A stretch of 64,000 nucleotides of DNA from Iamia sp. SCSIO 61187 (GTDB taxonomy: Bacteria; Actinomycetota; Acidimicrobiia; Acidimicrobiales; Iamiaceae), in contig NZ_CP050948.1 in NCBI RefSeq assembly GCF_019443745.1, positions 3,290,001-3,354,000 of the forward strand, given 5' to 3'. Below, piece by piece: positions 1 to 9,418 of this stretch (its first letter is position 1; each line of letters begins with the position of its first letter). Position numbers and translations under genes: made by a program. The notes beneath the pieces were generated by a model. The model was not told where the DNA came from. It saw nothing but the letters and a program-made list of their open reading frames with translations, and made no database searches.

Positions 1-127
1 CCTCGATGATGGGGCCGAGCTGGCGGCACGGGCCGCACCACGGGGCCCACAGGTCGACGACGACGGGGACCTCCTTGGACTTCTCGATGACGTCCTGCAT
101 GAAGGTTGCGTCGGTGACGTCGACCAT
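1..127 (-). CDS. trxA: Thioredoxin, 3' part cut off by the window edge
   Basis: The first 42 residues of a cytoplasmic thioredoxin are visible, reading leftward from ATG at 127 and running off the window edge. They include the redox motif WCGPC at residues 29-33 inside the family-typical context [18 protein letters not shown]. Thioredoxins reduce protein disulfides and are recharged by thioredoxin reductase, which is not in view. The short N-terminus before the first beta strand is normal for the family. The next gene rightward is divergent, about 70 bp away. The family assignment is certain; which paralogue this is cannot be told from the fragment. Confidence 0.9.
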   Translation of the reverse strand, partial: MVDVTDATFMQDVIEKSKEVPVVVDLWAPWCGPCRQLGPIIE

Positions 128-196
128 GACGAGCTCCCGGGGGTGGCGAACGGGGTCCACGCTATCGGCGGTCGCCGGCCCCACTAACCTGCTCCC

Positions 197-865
197 GTGC
201 CTGACCGCCTCGGGGGGAGGGGTCGTCCTCTCGATGCACTGCTGACGGCCGTTGACGACGGCGACGAGCCGGCCGCCCGCGAGACCCTGGCGCGCCACCC
301 CGAGCTGGCCGGCGAACGGCCCCGCGGCGCCTCCCTGGTGCGCCTCGCCGCCTACGCCCACATGCCGGGGCTGGTCGCCGACCTGCTCGGCGCCGAGCCT
401 CCGCTCGACGTGTTCGACGCCGCCGCCCTCGGCCACGTCGACGCCCTCCACGATGCCCTCGACACCCAGCCCCACCGGCGGGACGCGATCGCCGACGACG
501 GGTTCACCCCGCTGCACCTCGCCGCCTTCTTCGGGCACGTCAAGGCCACCGAGCTGCTCCTCAACCGGGGCGCGCCGTGCGACCCGGTCTCGACCAACGA
601 CCTCGCCGTCCACCCCATCAACGCCGCCGCCGCCGGATCCCACGAGGTCGTGGTCCACCTCCTGCTCGACCACGGCGCCGACGCCGACGCCACCATGAGC
701 GGCGGCTTCCGCCCCTTGCACGCCGCGTCGCACAACGACCGCCCGGCGATGGTCCGCCTGCTGCTCGAGCGGGGCGCCGACCCCAACGCCCGCAACGACG
801 AGGGCCAGACGCCGGCCGACGTGGCCGTCAGCGACGAGGTGCGGGCGATCTTCGCCGAGCTGTAG
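197..865 (+). CDS. Ankyrin-repeat protein
   Basis: This 222-residue protein has no signal peptide or membrane segment. At least three ankyrin repeats are clear in the C-terminal half: [20 protein letters not shown], then [20 protein letters not shown], then [20 protein letters not shown] followed by [16 protein letters not shown]. The N-terminal half looks like more degenerate repeats. Ankyrin repeats bind proteins, so the role is an unspecified cytoplasmic interaction. The GTG start at 197 is chosen because a TAACCT -10 box (185-190) lies 6 nt upstream, the leaderless pattern seen throughout the window. It is monocistronic, followed by 340 bp of non-coding sequence. Confidence 0.8.
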   Translation: MPDRLGGRGRPLDALLTAVDDGDEPAARETLARHPELAGERPRGASLVRLAAYAHMPGLVADLLGAEPPLDVFDAAALGHVDALHDALDTQPHRRDAIADDGFTPLHLAAFFGHVKATELLLNRGAPCDPVSTNDLAVHPINAAAAGSHEVVVHLLLDHGADADATMSGGFRPLHAASHNDRPAMVRLLLERGADPNARNDEGQTPADVAVSDEVRAIFAEL

Positions 866-1205
866 CGCCGCCTCTCGCCCTGAGCCCGTCCTCCGGGCGG
901 TCGCCGAGAGCATCGGGCAGACCACCGGGCGGTCACCCGGCACCCCACCTGGTGGCTGTTTGACGCTGCGCTCCTCCGCACGAGCCGCACCCGCTGGGGG
1001 TCGTGGCGAGCGCCTCGGCACGCCGACGCAGGTGGATCGGCGCCAGCCCACCGGGTCGCGGCTGCGCGCCGCGGATGCTGCCCCATCGTGGAGAGGCACG
1101 GCGGTGCAGGGGGGTCCCGGGTGCCGTGTCGGATCACGCCGAACCCTTGTGGGGCAAGGGTTTGCGTCGGCTTGACTGTCACACCCCCGGCGTAGGGTTC
1201 GGGGT
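866..1205. other. Non-coding spacer with hairpin and DUF222 promoter
   Basis: These 340 bp hold no convincing gene. Visible are a perfect hairpin AACCCTTG-TGGGG-CAAGGGTT at 1142-1162 and, just downstream, TTGACT at 1172-1177 with TAGGGT at 1193-1198, which ends 7 nt before the ATG of the next gene. The 15-nt spacing between the two boxes is short. Otherwise nothing is recognised in the left 270 bp. Confidence 0.5.
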
Positions 1206-2537
1206 ATGGAGATGGTGTGCGATCCGACGACGGCCGAGGGGCTCGATGCCCTCGACGCGGCCGTCGACCGGTTGCAGACCGCCGGGGTCACCCCCGTCGA
1301 TGATGCCGATGCCCGGGCTCTGACCATCCGGTTGGAGAACGTGGCCCGCCGGGTCCAGTCCCTCCAGATCGACCTGGTGTCCGAGATCGACCGCACCGGG
1401 GTCCACGCCGCCGACGGCCACGCCTCGGCCAAGGTGATGGTCCGCCATCACGCCAACCTCTCGACCCGGGAGGCGGCCCGGCGGGCCGCGTGTGCCAAGG
1501 CGCTGCGGTCGTTGCCGTCGGTGCACCAGGCGTTCGCCGATGGGGCCATCGGTCGCTGCCAGGTCGAACGGATCGCTCGCGCTCATGCCAACCCGCGGGT
1601 CCGGGATGCGGTGGAGGCCAACGAGGCCTCCTTCGCCGCCGAAGCCGCCGCCGACGCCTACCGGGTCTTCGATCAGAAGGTCCGGGAGTGGGTGAGCCTC
1701 GTCGACGAGGACGGCACCCGCGACCGCGACCAGGCCGCCCACGACAAGCGCGACGCCCGGCTGCACCAGAACTTCGACGGCGGCTGGGAGATCACCGGTC
1801 GGTGTGGGTCGTTGGTCGGGGCCGAGCTGTGGTCGATCTTCCAGGCCCAGCTCAAGGCCGAGACCCTCGCTGATTGGGACAAGGCCCGCGCCGAGCACGG
1901 CGACGCCGCCACCACCGCCGACCTGCCCCGCACCGACGCCCAGCGCCGCTTCGACGCCCTCGAGGAGATCTTCCGCTCCGCCGCCGCCCACCACGCCACC
2001 AGCACCGGCGGGTCCCAGGTGGTGACCAACGTGGTCATCGACCAACCCACCTTCGAACACATCGCCGCCCGCCTCGCCGGCATCGACCCCACCCCCGTCG
2101 ACGACGCCCGGGCCACCTTCCCCGCTGCGGGGCGGCGGTGCTCCACCCTCGACGGCCACCCCGTCGAGCCCACCGCCGCGGTCGCCGCCGCGTTGATCGG
2201 CCACGTCCGGCGGGTGGTCGTCGGGTCCGACTCGGTCGTGATCGACCTCGGCCGCAAGAGCCGGCTCTTCACCGGCCCCGCCGCGTTGGCCGTCAAGCTC
2301 TCATCGACCACCTGCTACTGGCCCGGATGCCACGTCCCCGTGACCGACTGCCAGAGCGACCACCTCACCCCCTGGAGCACAGGCCGCACCGGCGAAGGCG
2401 GAGGGAGTACCAACCCCCGCAACGGGGGACCCGCCTGCGGGAGGCACAACCGACTCCGCACCCACGGCTACACCACCTGGCGCGACCCCACCGGCACCTG
2501 GCACATCACCAGACCCGACGGCACCGAGATCACCTGA
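1206..2537 (+). CDS. DUF222 domain HNH endonuclease
   Basis: A 443-residue protein with the usual two-part layout: an alpha-helical DUF222 region (about 20-330) and a C-terminal HNH nuclease domain (about 369-430). The HNH motif shows CYWPGC, the D-H pair in CQSDHLTPW, and [17 protein letters not shown], so the metal and catalytic residues look intact. These proteins are multicopy in actinobacteria (13E12-like families). They are presumed DNA endonucleases, often considered mobile or repeat-derived, but their true role is unsettled. The start ATG at 1206 lies 7 nt after TAGGGT, implying a leaderless mRNA. It is monocistronic and converges on the SRPBCC gene. Confidence 0.88.
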   Translation: MEMVCDPTTAEGLDALDAAVDRLQTAGVTPVDDADARALTIRLENVARRVQSLQIDLVSEIDRTGVHAADGHASAKVMVRHHANLSTREAARRAACAKALRSLPSVHQAFADGAIGRCQVERIARAHANPRVRDAVEANEASFAAEAAADAYRVFDQKVREWVSLVDEDGTRDRDQAAHDKRDARLHQNFDGGWEITGRCGSLVGAELWSIFQAQLKAETLADWDKARAEHGDAATTADLPRTDAQRRFDALEEIFRSAAAHHATSTGGSQVVTNVVIDQPTFEHIAARLAGIDPTPVDDARATFPAAGRRCSTLDGHPVEPTAAVAAALIGHVRRVVVGSDSVVIDLGRKSRLFTGPAALAVKLSSTTCYWPGCHVPVTDCQSDHLTPWSTGRTGEGGGSTNPRNGGPACGRHNRLRTHGYTTWRDPTGTWHITRPDGTEIT

Positions 2538-2596
2538 ACCGACGCGCGCCGGTGCGGCGCGATCGGATCGACCGGCGCCCGCAGCCCGACGAGCGT

Positions 2597-3055
2597 CTAG
2601 ACCGGCTCCTCCACCAGGGCGGCCAGGCGGGGACGGGAGCGGGCGATCTCGTCGCGGAGGAGACGGTCGGCAACCGACCCGAACAGGGTGCCGCCGTAGT
2701 GGAGGCGCATCGTCAGGCGGGTCCCGTCGCCCACCTCCTCGACGTCGGCGCGCAGGATCCACGGCGAGTGGTGGCGGCCGTCGTGCTCACGGCGCTCGAA
2801 GGCGACCCGGTGGGGCGACTCGTGCACGGTCCGCACCATGCGCAGCCGCTTGGCCCGGGCGAGGGGCCCGACCCGAGCACGGAGGTCGATCGACCAGGCC
2901 GGACCCTCGTCGTTGGCGTGGGCGGCCGCGGGCTCGGCCCGGCTCACCAGCCCGAGCCACTCGGGGTAGAGGGACAGGTCCTCGATCCAGGTGAAGACGG
3001 CGACGGGCGCCGCCCGGGCCTCCATGTCGGCGGTGACGTCCACGGCGGCCAGCAT
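2597..3055 (-). CDS. SRPBCC (START-like) family protein
   Basis: A 152-residue cytoplasmic protein with the SRPBCC/polyketide-cyclase signature. An N-terminal MEARAAPVAVFTWIEDLSLYPEWL corresponds to the first strand and helices. A central hydrophobic-cavity sheet follows, and a C-terminal GTRLTMRLHYGG strand is followed by the long final helix. The family binds hydrophobic ligands in a deep pocket, and no catalytic residue identifies a substrate. It starts 1 nt after the stop of the thiamine diphosphokinase gene on the same strand, so the two are translationally coupled, though no shared pathway is evident. Confidence 0.8.
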   Translation of the reverse strand: MLAAVDVTADMEARAAPVAVFTWIEDLSLYPEWLGLVSRAEPAAAHANDEGPAWSIDLRARVGPLARAKRLRMVRTVHESPHRVAFERREHDGRHHSPWILRADVEEVGDGTRLTMRLHYGGTLFGSVADRLLRDEIARSRPRLAALVEEPV

Positions 3056-3056
3056 G

Positions 3057-3728
3057 TCAGGACCGGGGGACGTGGCCGGGATCGTCGCGCTCGGGGACCA
3101 GGGCGTGCGGGCGCACGACCGCCAGCACCCCGTCGGTCACCCGGACCCCGGCGGGGAGGGCGGCGACCTCGTTGCTGACCCCCCACGTCGACCCGAACGG
3201 CAGCAGGGCAGCATCCAGGGGCCACCGCAGGCCGACGGTGGTGACCCCGGCGACCGCGCCCCCGACGGGGATCAGCGACACCAGCTCGCCGACCCGACCC
3301 TCGACCACCACCTCGTCCACGGTCACGGCGACGTGGGCGGGGCCCATCCAGGCCTCCACCCGGCGACCGGGCGCGGCGACGGCGGCGAGGGCCCCCATGG
3401 TCGCCAGGGCGTGGTCGAGCCGCCCACCGTGCCCGCCCACCAGCACCAGCCGCTCGGCGGTGCGGGCGGGGGCCGAGGCGAGGGCCAGCTCTACGTCGGT
3501 GGCGTCCTTGTCTCGCGGGAGGCGGACGACCTCGCCCCCGCCGTCGGTGACGGCGGCGAGGGTGGCGGGGGCGACCGAGTCCAGGTCGCCGACGAGGACG
3601 TCGACGCCGAGCCCCAGCGCCACGGCGTGGTCGGCGCCCGAGTCGGCGGCCACCACCACGTCGGCGTCCGGCAGCACCAGGCCCGGGTGCGGCGGGTCCC
3701 CCCCGGTCACCACCAGCACCGTGCGCAT
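3057..3728 (-). CDS. Thiamine diphosphokinase-like protein
   Basis: A 223-residue cytoplasmic enzyme predicted to transfer diphosphate from ATP to thiamine, giving thiamine diphosphate. Family hallmarks are present: VVAADSGADHA near residue 27, the metal-binding VGDLDSV near 48, LPRDKDATDVELAL near 74, and GGHGGRLDHALA near 98. C-terminal beta strands (GSTWGVSNEV) form the second thiamine-site domain. Length is normal. ATG at 3728 lies 9 nt after TAGGGT (3738-3743, minus strand), back to back with the promoter of the divergent MpaB gene. No other thiamine genes are nearby, so salvage is likelier than a local pathway. Confidence 0.85.
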   Translation of the reverse strand: MRTVLVVTGGDPPHPGLVLPDADVVVAADSGADHAVALGLGVDVLVGDLDSVAPATLAAVTDGGGEVVRLPRDKDATDVELALASAPARTAERLVLVGGHGGRLDHALATMGALAAVAAPGRRVEAWMGPAHVAVTVDEVVVEGRVGELVSLIPVGGAVAGVTTVGLRWPLDAALLPFGSTWGVSNEVAALPAGVRVTDGVLAVVRPHALVPERDDPGHVPRS

Positions 3729-3767
3729 GACCCGACGACCCTAGGGGCCGATCCGTAGGCTCGTCCC

Positions 3768-4664
3768 ATGACGTCGCCGCTCGATCCCCGAGCCGTGCTC
3801 CGGGCTGCGGTGCGGGCCGTGGACCCCGGTGGGGACGGTCCGCCCGCCACCGCCGCCGACCTCGTCGACGTCACCAGCCCCGACCCCGGCCTGTTCGGAC
3901 CCGACAGCGCCGCGTGGCGCCTGCACGGCGACGCCGCCACCGTGATCGGAGGGTTCCGCTCCCTGCTGCTCCAGGCCCTCCACCCGGCGGTGATGGCCGG
4001 CGTCGCCCAGCACTCGTCGTTCCGGGACGACCCGTTCGGCCGCCTGGAGCGCACGTCGCGCTTCGTCATCGCCACGGTCTTCGGCACGACCGCCGACGCC
4101 GAGCGGGCGGCGCGCACGGTCCGCCGCGTCCACCGTCGGGTCCGGGGCACCACCGCCGACGGGACGCCCTACGACGCCTCCGACCCCGAGCTGGTCGCCT
4201 TCGTCCACGTCACCGAGGTCGACTCGTTCCTCGCCGCCAACCGGGCCTACGGCCGGGACCGCCTGCGGGGCGCCGACACCGACGCCTACTGCGTCGAGAT
4301 GGCCCGGGTCGCGGCCCTGCTCGGGTCGGCCGAGGTGCCGACCACCGCCGCCGGCACCGAGCGGTGGCTGGCCGACCGCCGCCCCGACCTCCGCCTCACC
4401 GCCGACGGCCGGGCGACGGTCCGGTTCCTCCTCAACCCGCCGCTTCCCCTCCTGGCGCGGCCCGCCCACGCCGCCGTGGCCAGCGCCGCCATCGGGCTGC
4501 TCCCGTGGTGGGCCCAGAGCGCCCTCCGCCTCCCCGCCGTCCCGCCCGTCGACGCCCTCGTCGTGCGCCCGTGGGTCAACGCCGGCCTGGCCACCTTCCA
4601 CTGGGCCTTCCCGCCCGGGGCCTCCCAGCTCGAGGCCGCCCGCCGGACGGCGATCGCCGGCTGA
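3768..4664 (+). CDS. MpaB-type oxygenase (DUF2236)
   Basis: A 298-residue protein of the latex-clearing-protein/MpaB fold. It shows GPDSAAWRLHGDAATVIGG near residue 44, LLLQALHPAVMAGVAQHSSF (60-85), and VHVTEVDSFLAANRAYG near 146, the conserved helical stretches of the family. The family includes heme-b oxygenases such as latex-clearing protein and fungal MpaB oxygenase; most actinobacterial members are uncharacterised. The conserved histidines and arginine suit a heme pocket, but the substrate is unknown. ATG 3768 is 6 nt after TAGGCT (3756-3761), so it is probably leaderless. An acyl-CoA dehydrogenase follows 31 bp later with its own -10 box. Confidence 0.8.
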   Translation: MTSPLDPRAVLRAAVRAVDPGGDGPPATAADLVDVTSPDPGLFGPDSAAWRLHGDAATVIGGFRSLLLQALHPAVMAGVAQHSSFRDDPFGRLERTSRFVIATVFGTTADAERAARTVRRVHRRVRGTTADGTPYDASDPELVAFVHVTEVDSFLAANRAYGRDRLRGADTDAYCVEMARVAALLGSAEVPTTAAGTERWLADRRPDLRLTADGRATVRFLLNPPLPLLARPAHAAVASAAIGLLPWWAQSALRLPAVPPVDALVVRPWVNAGLATFHWAFPPGASQLEAARRTAIAG

Positions 4665-4695
4665 GGTCCGCACCGCGCCGCGTACCCTCGCGGCC

Positions 4696-5844
4696 ATGCG
4701 CCGCACCCTGTTCGCCGACGAGCACGACCAGTTCCGCTCCAGCGTCCGCACCTTCGTCGCCAAGGAGGTCGTCCCGTCGTTCCTCGAATGGGAGCGTGAC
4801 GGCATCGTGCCCCGCGAGCTGTTCGCCACCGCCGGCGCGGCCGGGTTCCTCGGCATGGACGTGCCCGAGCAGTACGGCGGCGGCGGGGTCGACGACTTCC
4901 GCTTCAACCTGATCCTGGGCGAGGAGCTGGCCTACGCCGGCACCGGCGGCGCCGGCCTGGGGCTGACGCTCCACAACGACATCTGCCTCCCCTACTTCCT
5001 CTCGCTGTGCACCGAGGAGCAGAAGCAGCGCTGGCTGCCGGGCATCTGCTCGGGCGAGCTGATCACGGCCATCGCCATGACCGAGCCCGGCATCGGGTCG
5101 GACCTGGCGTCGATGACCACCACCGCCATCCGCGACGGCGACCACTACGTCGTCAACGGGTCCAAGACCTTCATCACCAACGGCATCAACGCCGACCTCG
5201 TCATCACCGCGGTGAAGACCGACCCCACCCAGCGGCACAAGGGGATGAGCCTGCTCGTCCTGGAGCGGGGCATGGCCGGCTTCGAGCGGGGACGGAACCT
5301 GGACAAGATCGGGCTGCACAGCCAGGACACCGCCGAGCTGTCCTTCGCCGACGTCTCCGTCCCGGTCGAGAACCTGCTCGGCACCGAGGGCCAGGGGTTC
5401 GTCCACCTGGTGCACAACCTCCCGCAGGAGCGGCTCTCGATCGCCGCCGCCGGGGTCGCCGCCGCCGAGGCCGCCCTGGGGTGGACGCTCGAGTACGTCA
5501 AGGAGCGCACCGCCTTCGGCCAGCCCATCGGGTCGTTCCAGAACAGCCGCTTCGAGCTGGCCACCCTCCGCACCGAGATCGACCTGGCCCGGGTGTTCGT
5601 CGACCGCTGCGTCGAGGCCCTCGTCGCCGGCGAGCTCACCGCCGAGGAGGCGGCCGAGGCCAAGTGGTGGTGCACCGAGCTCCAGAAGCGCACCGTCGAC
5701 CGCTGCCTCCAGCTCCACGGCGGCTACGGCTACATGCTCGAGTACCCCATCGCCCGGGCCTACCTCGACGCCCGCATCACCACCATCTACGGCGGCACCA
5801 CCGAGATCATGAAGGAGATCATCGGCCGCTCCCTCGGCGTCTGA
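4696..5844 (+). CDS. Acyl-CoA dehydrogenase (FadE-like)
   Basis: A 382-residue flavoenzyme that oxidises an acyl-CoA to the 2,3-enoyl-CoA. It has the full three-domain layout: helical N-domain, mid beta-domain with TEPGIGSDLASM (about 135) and YVVNGSKTFITNG, and C-domain with ERTAFGQPIGSFQ and LHGGYGYMLEYPIARAYLDAR. The C-terminal YGGTTEIMKEIIGRSLG carries the Glu that is the usual catalytic base. Length is typical of long- or medium-chain enzymes. The start is 7 nt after TACCCT (4683-4688). Substrate range cannot be read from sequence. It is one of three acyl-CoA dehydrogenases in this window. Confidence 0.92.
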   Translation: MRRTLFADEHDQFRSSVRTFVAKEVVPSFLEWERDGIVPRELFATAGAAGFLGMDVPEQYGGGGVDDFRFNLILGEELAYAGTGGAGLGLTLHNDICLPYFLSLCTEEQKQRWLPGICSGELITAIAMTEPGIGSDLASMTTTAIRDGDHYVVNGSKTFITNGINADLVITAVKTDPTQRHKGMSLLVLERGMAGFERGRNLDKIGLHSQDTAELSFADVSVPVENLLGTEGQGFVHLVHNLPQERLSIAAAGVAAAEAALGWTLEYVKERTAFGQPIGSFQNSRFELATLRTEIDLARVFVDRCVEALVAGELTAEEAAEAKWWCTELQKRTVDRCLQLHGGYGYMLEYPIARAYLDARITTIYGGTTEIMKEIIGRSLGV

Positions 5845-5920
5845 CCGGGGGCCAGCCCCACCCCGACGACGGGGGTGCACGGCATTCTCGGCGTCCGGGC
5901 CCGTCCGTACCGTCAGGGCC

Positions 5921-7465
5921 ATGGTGCCCGTCCCCGCCCCTGCCCCCCGCCGCGACCGGCGCGTCTGGCTGCGGGTCCTCCTCGCCCTCGGCCTCGCCGG
6001 GGCCCTCGTCGTCACCGCCGTGGCGGTCGTCGTCTACCGGGTCTGGGACAGCCGGGAGGTGTCGACGGTCGGCGAGCTCTCCTTCGCCAACGATCTGGCG
6101 ATCCCGCCGCTCGACGAGGGGACCATCGAGGACGGCCGGCGGGTGTTCTCTCTCACCGCCGCCGCCAGCACGTCGTCGTTCAAGCCCGGCCTGTCCACCC
6201 CGACCCTCGGCTACGACGGCCCGTACCTGGGCCCCACCTTGCGCATGCACCGCGGCGAGGACGTCGAGGTGCGCGTCACCAACGAGCTGGACGAGACCAC
6301 CACGACCCACTGGCACGGCATGAGCCTCCCCGCCGTGGCCGACGGCGGACCCCACAGCCCCATCGCCCCCGGGGACACCTGGCGGCCCCGGTGGACGGTC
6401 GACCAGCCGGCGGCGACGCTCTGGTACCACCCGCACCCCCACGAGCAGACCGAGGACCAGGTCCACCGGGGCCTGGCGGGCATGGTGATCGTCGACGAGG
6501 AGGGCTCGGCCTCCGACGAGCTGCCCCACGAGTACGGCGTGGACGACATCCCCGTCATCGTGCAGGACCGCTCGTTCGCCGGCGACGGCACGTTCGAGGA
6601 GGGCAGCGGCTTCCTCACCCAGACCGGGCGGCTGGGCGACGAGCTCCTCGTCAACGGGACCTGGGACCCGCACCTCGACGTCACGACCGAGCGGGTGCGC
6701 CTGCGGGTGCTCAACGCCTCGACCGCCCGGGTCTACGACTTCGGCTTCTCCGACGACCGCCCCTTCCAGCTGGTCGCCACCGACGGCGGGCTGCTGGAGG
6801 CACCGGTCGACCTCGACCGCATCCGGCTCTCCCCCGGCGAGCGGGCCGAGGTCGTCGTCGCCGTCGAGCCCGGCGAGCGGACGGTGCTGCGATCGTTCCC
6901 GCCCGCCCTCGGGCTGGGCCCGCTCGAGCGCTTCGAGGGCGGCGACGACAGCTTCGACGTCCTCCAGCTGCGGGCGGCCGGGGAGCTGGCGCCGTCGCCC
7001 ACCGTCCCCGAGGAGCTGGGCGACCCGCCGTCGTTCGGCCCCGAGGACGCCGTGGCCGAGCGCAGCTTCCACCTGAACGGGGTCAGCGAGATCGACGGGC
7101 GGGAGATGGACCCCGAGCGCATCGACACCGTCGTGCGGGCCGGGTCGGTCGAGCGGTGGGACGTCCGGGCCGACGGCACCGGCCACAGCTTCCACCTCCA
7201 CGACGTCCAGTTCCGGGTCCTGTCGGTCGACGGGGACGACCCGCCCCCCGAGCTGTCCGGGTGGAAGGACACCGTGTTCCTGCCCAGCAGCTCCCGGGTC
7301 AGCCTGCTGATCCGCTTCAGCCACCACGCCGACGCCGAGACGCCGTACATGTACCACTGCCACCTGCTCCGCCACGAGGACAACGGGATGATGGGCCAGG
7401 TCCTCGTCACCGAGGACGGCGAGGGCCCCGATCGGATCGACGGCCCCCACGACCACGGCGGCTGA
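5921..7465 (+). CDS. Membrane-anchored multicopper oxidase
   Basis: A 514-residue extracytoplasmic copper oxidase. An Arg-rich N-terminus is followed by one membrane anchor (about 15-40); there is no twin-arginine motif. All four copper motifs are present: HWHG (130-133), HPHPH (170-174), HSFHLHD (about 422) and YHCHLLRHEDNGMM (about 477). The last supplies the type 1 copper Cys-His ligands and an axial Met candidate. This is the CotA/bilirubin-oxidase/FtsP-type three-cupredoxin family, which reduces O2 to water while oxidising phenols or metals. A His-rich tail (DGPHDHGG) is odd and could bind metal. The start follows TACCGT by 7 nt. A PQQ-propeller lipoprotein follows 36 bp downstream. Confidence 0.9.
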   Translation: MVPVPAPAPRRDRRVWLRVLLALGLAGALVVTAVAVVVYRVWDSREVSTVGELSFANDLAIPPLDEGTIEDGRRVFSLTAAASTSSFKPGLSTPTLGYDGPYLGPTLRMHRGEDVEVRVTNELDETTTTHWHGMSLPAVADGGPHSPIAPGDTWRPRWTVDQPAATLWYHPHPHEQTEDQVHRGLAGMVIVDEEGSASDELPHEYGVDDIPVIVQDRSFAGDGTFEEGSGFLTQTGRLGDELLVNGTWDPHLDVTTERVRLRVLNASTARVYDFGFSDDRPFQLVATDGGLLEAPVDLDRIRLSPGERAEVVVAVEPGERTVLRSFPPALGLGPLERFEGGDDSFDVLQLRAAGELAPSPTVPEELGDPPSFGPEDAVAERSFHLNGVSEIDGREMDPERIDTVVRAGSVERWDVRADGTGHSFHLHDVQFRVLSVDGDDPPPELSGWKDTVFLPSSSRVSLLIRFSHHADAETPYMYHCHLLRHEDNGMMGQVLVTEDGEGPDRIDGPHDHGG

Positions 7466-7501
7466 TCGGTCGGGTCTGCCGCCACGTGCCAGGGTTCCCC
7501 G

Positions 7502-9073
7502 ATGCGTGCCGCAGGGATGGGGGCAGTGGCGATGGTGGTCGGGGTCCTGCTGGCCGGCGGGTGCTCCGCCGACGGTGACGGCGATCCCGCGACCGGACCG
7601 ACGACGGAGTCGGAGCCGGCGTCTGCGTCGGAGCCCGGGACGACGCCGTCGGGCGACGGGTGCGCCACCGGGCTCCCGCCCGAGGTCACGACCGACGACG
7701 CCGGCTGGCCGTCCCCCAACGTGGACGCGGGCAACACCCGGGCGGTGCCCGGCTCGCCCATCACCGCCGCCACCATCGGCGACCTGGAGGAGGCGTGGAC
7801 CTACGACGTCCCCGGCGAGGCGGCCTTCGGCAACCTCACCACCGGACCCGTCGTGGTCGACGGCACGGTGTACGTCGGCGCCCTCGACGGCAGCACCCAC
7901 GCCGTGGCCCTCGCCGACGGGGACGGCGAGTGGTCGGTCGAGCGGCACGTCTCCATCTTCGGCCCGGCCGGTGTCGCCGTCGGCTGGGGCCAGGTCTTCG
8001 GGATCTCCGACACCGCCACCGTCGCCGCCCACGACATGGCCAGCGGCGAGGTCCGATGGGAGCGCGACCTGGAGGCGGCCCCGGGCAACCAGGTCGACAT
8101 GGCGCCCGCCCTCGTCGGCGGGTGCGTGCTCGTCTCGACCCAGGCGCTGGCCCCCGGGTCCCGCGGCACCCTCTACGCCCTCGACCAGCGCGACGGAGCC
8201 ATCGTCTGGCAGGTCGAGACCGTCCCCGACGACCTGTGGGGCAACCCGGAGGTCAACCATGGCGGAGGCGCCTGGTACCCACCGGCGGTCGACCCCGAGA
8301 CCGGGACCAGCTACTGGGGGACGTCGAACCCGTGGCCGTCGCCCGGCGCCCCCGGCTTCCCGGCCGGGGCGAGCCGACCGGGGGCCAACGAGGACACGAA
8401 CAGCGCCCTCGCCATCGACCCGGCCGGGGAGGTCACGTGGAAGCACCAGGTCTTCCCCCACGACATCTGGGACCGCGACATGGTGCTGACGATCCTCACC
8501 GCCGACGCCGCCGGGGAGGCCGTGCTCGTCCACACCGGCAAGGGCGGCCGCGTCCTGGGCTACGACCCGGTGACCGGCGAGGTCCGGTGGGACGTCGCCG
8601 TCGGCATGCACCAGAACGACGAGCTGTCCACCTTCGACGCCCCGACGACCGTCCTGCCGGGGGTGCTGGGCGGCGTCGAGACGCCGCCGGCCGCCGCCGA
8701 CGGGGTCGGCTACGTCGCCGTCGTCAACGCCCCCTCGACCTACGACTCACCCGAGGCCCTGTTCAACCTGGCCCCGCAGCTCGGCTCGCACCCCAGCGAC
8801 CTGGTGGCCCTGGACCTGGCCACCGGGGACGAGCTGTGGGCGACCGAGCTCCCCGGCGACGCCCTCGGCGGGGCCACGGTGGTCGGCGACCTGGTGCTGA
8901 CGTCGACCTACGGCGGCCTCCTCCTCGCCTACGACCGGGAGTCGGGCGAGGAGGTCTGGCGCCACGACGCCGGCGGCGCCGTCAACGGTTGGCCGGCGGT
9001 GGTGGGCGACACCATCGTGTGGCCGATCTCGGGCGGCGAGGTGTCGCACCTGCTGGCCCTGCGCCTGCCCTGA
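7502..9073 (+). CDS. PQQ-type beta-propeller lipoprotein
   Basis: A 523-residue exported lipoprotein with lipobox LLAGGC (Cys about 21) and an acidic Ser/Thr/Pro-rich linker to about residue 60. It then shows propeller blades of the PQQ-binding-like type: YALDQRDGAIVWQVET, LGYDPVTGEVRWDVAVG, ALDLATGDELWATELPGD and AYDRESGEEVWRHDAGG. The conserved W after each D/E-G turn is the tryptophan-docking signature. Such proteins range from PQQ dehydrogenases to scaffolds. The dehydrogenase calcium and active-site residues are not evident here, so a redox function is uncertain. It follows the copper oxidase on the same strand, so the two may cooperate at the cell surface. Confidence 0.82.
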   Translation: MRAAGMGAVAMVVGVLLAGGCSADGDGDPATGPTTESEPASASEPGTTPSGDGCATGLPPEVTTDDAGWPSPNVDAGNTRAVPGSPITAATIGDLEEAWTYDVPGEAAFGNLTTGPVVVDGTVYVGALDGSTHAVALADGDGEWSVERHVSIFGPAGVAVGWGQVFGISDTATVAAHDMASGEVRWERDLEAAPGNQVDMAPALVGGCVLVSTQALAPGSRGTLYALDQRDGAIVWQVETVPDDLWGNPEVNHGGGAWYPPAVDPETGTSYWGTSNPWPSPGAPGFPAGASRPGANEDTNSALAIDPAGEVTWKHQVFPHDIWDRDMVLTILTADAAGEAVLVHTGKGGRVLGYDPVTGEVRWDVAVGMHQNDELSTFDAPTTVLPGVLGGVETPPAAADGVGYVAVVNAPSTYDSPEALFNLAPQLGSHPSDLVALDLATGDELWATELPGDALGGATVVGDLVLTSTYGGLLLAYDRESGEEVWRHDAGGAVNGWPAVVGDTIVWPISGGEVSHLLALRLP

Positions 9074-9090
9074 CCGGGCCGGGGCGCGAC

Positions 9091-9120
9091 GACGCCCCGC
9101 CTGTGCGGAGGCGGGGCGTC
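9091..9120. terminator. Bidirectional terminator-like hairpin
   Basis: A perfect 11-bp stem GACGCCCCGCC / GGCGGGGCGTC with an 8-nt loop lies between the convergent propeller and CsbD genes. It has no T-run, as is common in high-GC actinobacteria. Confidence 0.75.
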
Positions 9121-9139
9121 GGGTCGGTGACCGGGAGGG

Positions 9140-9313
9140 CTACTTGCCGGTGAGCTTCTTCTTGATCGAGTCCACGGCCCCGGTGACCTTGTTCTTCACG
9201 TCACCCGAGGCCTGATCGACCTTGCCCTCGTTCTTGAGGTCCTTGTCGCCGGTGAGGCTGCCCGCAGCCTCCTTGACACGGCCCTTGGTCTGATCGGCGT
9301 TCCCGCTGCTCAT
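9140..9313 (-). CDS. CsbD-like stress protein
   Basis: A 57-residue hydrophilic, Lys- and Gly-rich protein matching the CsbD family: N-terminal NADQTKGRVKEAAGSLTGD, a central NEGKVDQASGDVKNKV repeat, and C-terminal VDSIKKKLTGK. CsbD proteins are abundant general-stress proteins of unknown mechanism, induced by sigma-B-type regulators in other bacteria. The ATG is preceded on the minus strand by a purine-rich GAAGGAGCACC Shine-Dalgarno sequence. The gene ends at the hairpin shared with the convergent propeller gene. The short acidic gene upstream on the same strand may belong to the same stress response. Confidence 0.88.
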   Translation of the reverse strand: MSSGNADQTKGRVKEAAGSLTGDKDLKNEGKVDQASGDVKNKVTGAVDSIKKKLTGK

Positions 9314-9418
9314 GGTGGTGCTCCTTCGGTTGCGAACCCCCGGCCCCTACCCGCCGATCGCGCCCGTGAACGTCACGGCCGGGTCATGCCGGTCACGCCG
9401 TCCCCGCCGGGTCGGCCT

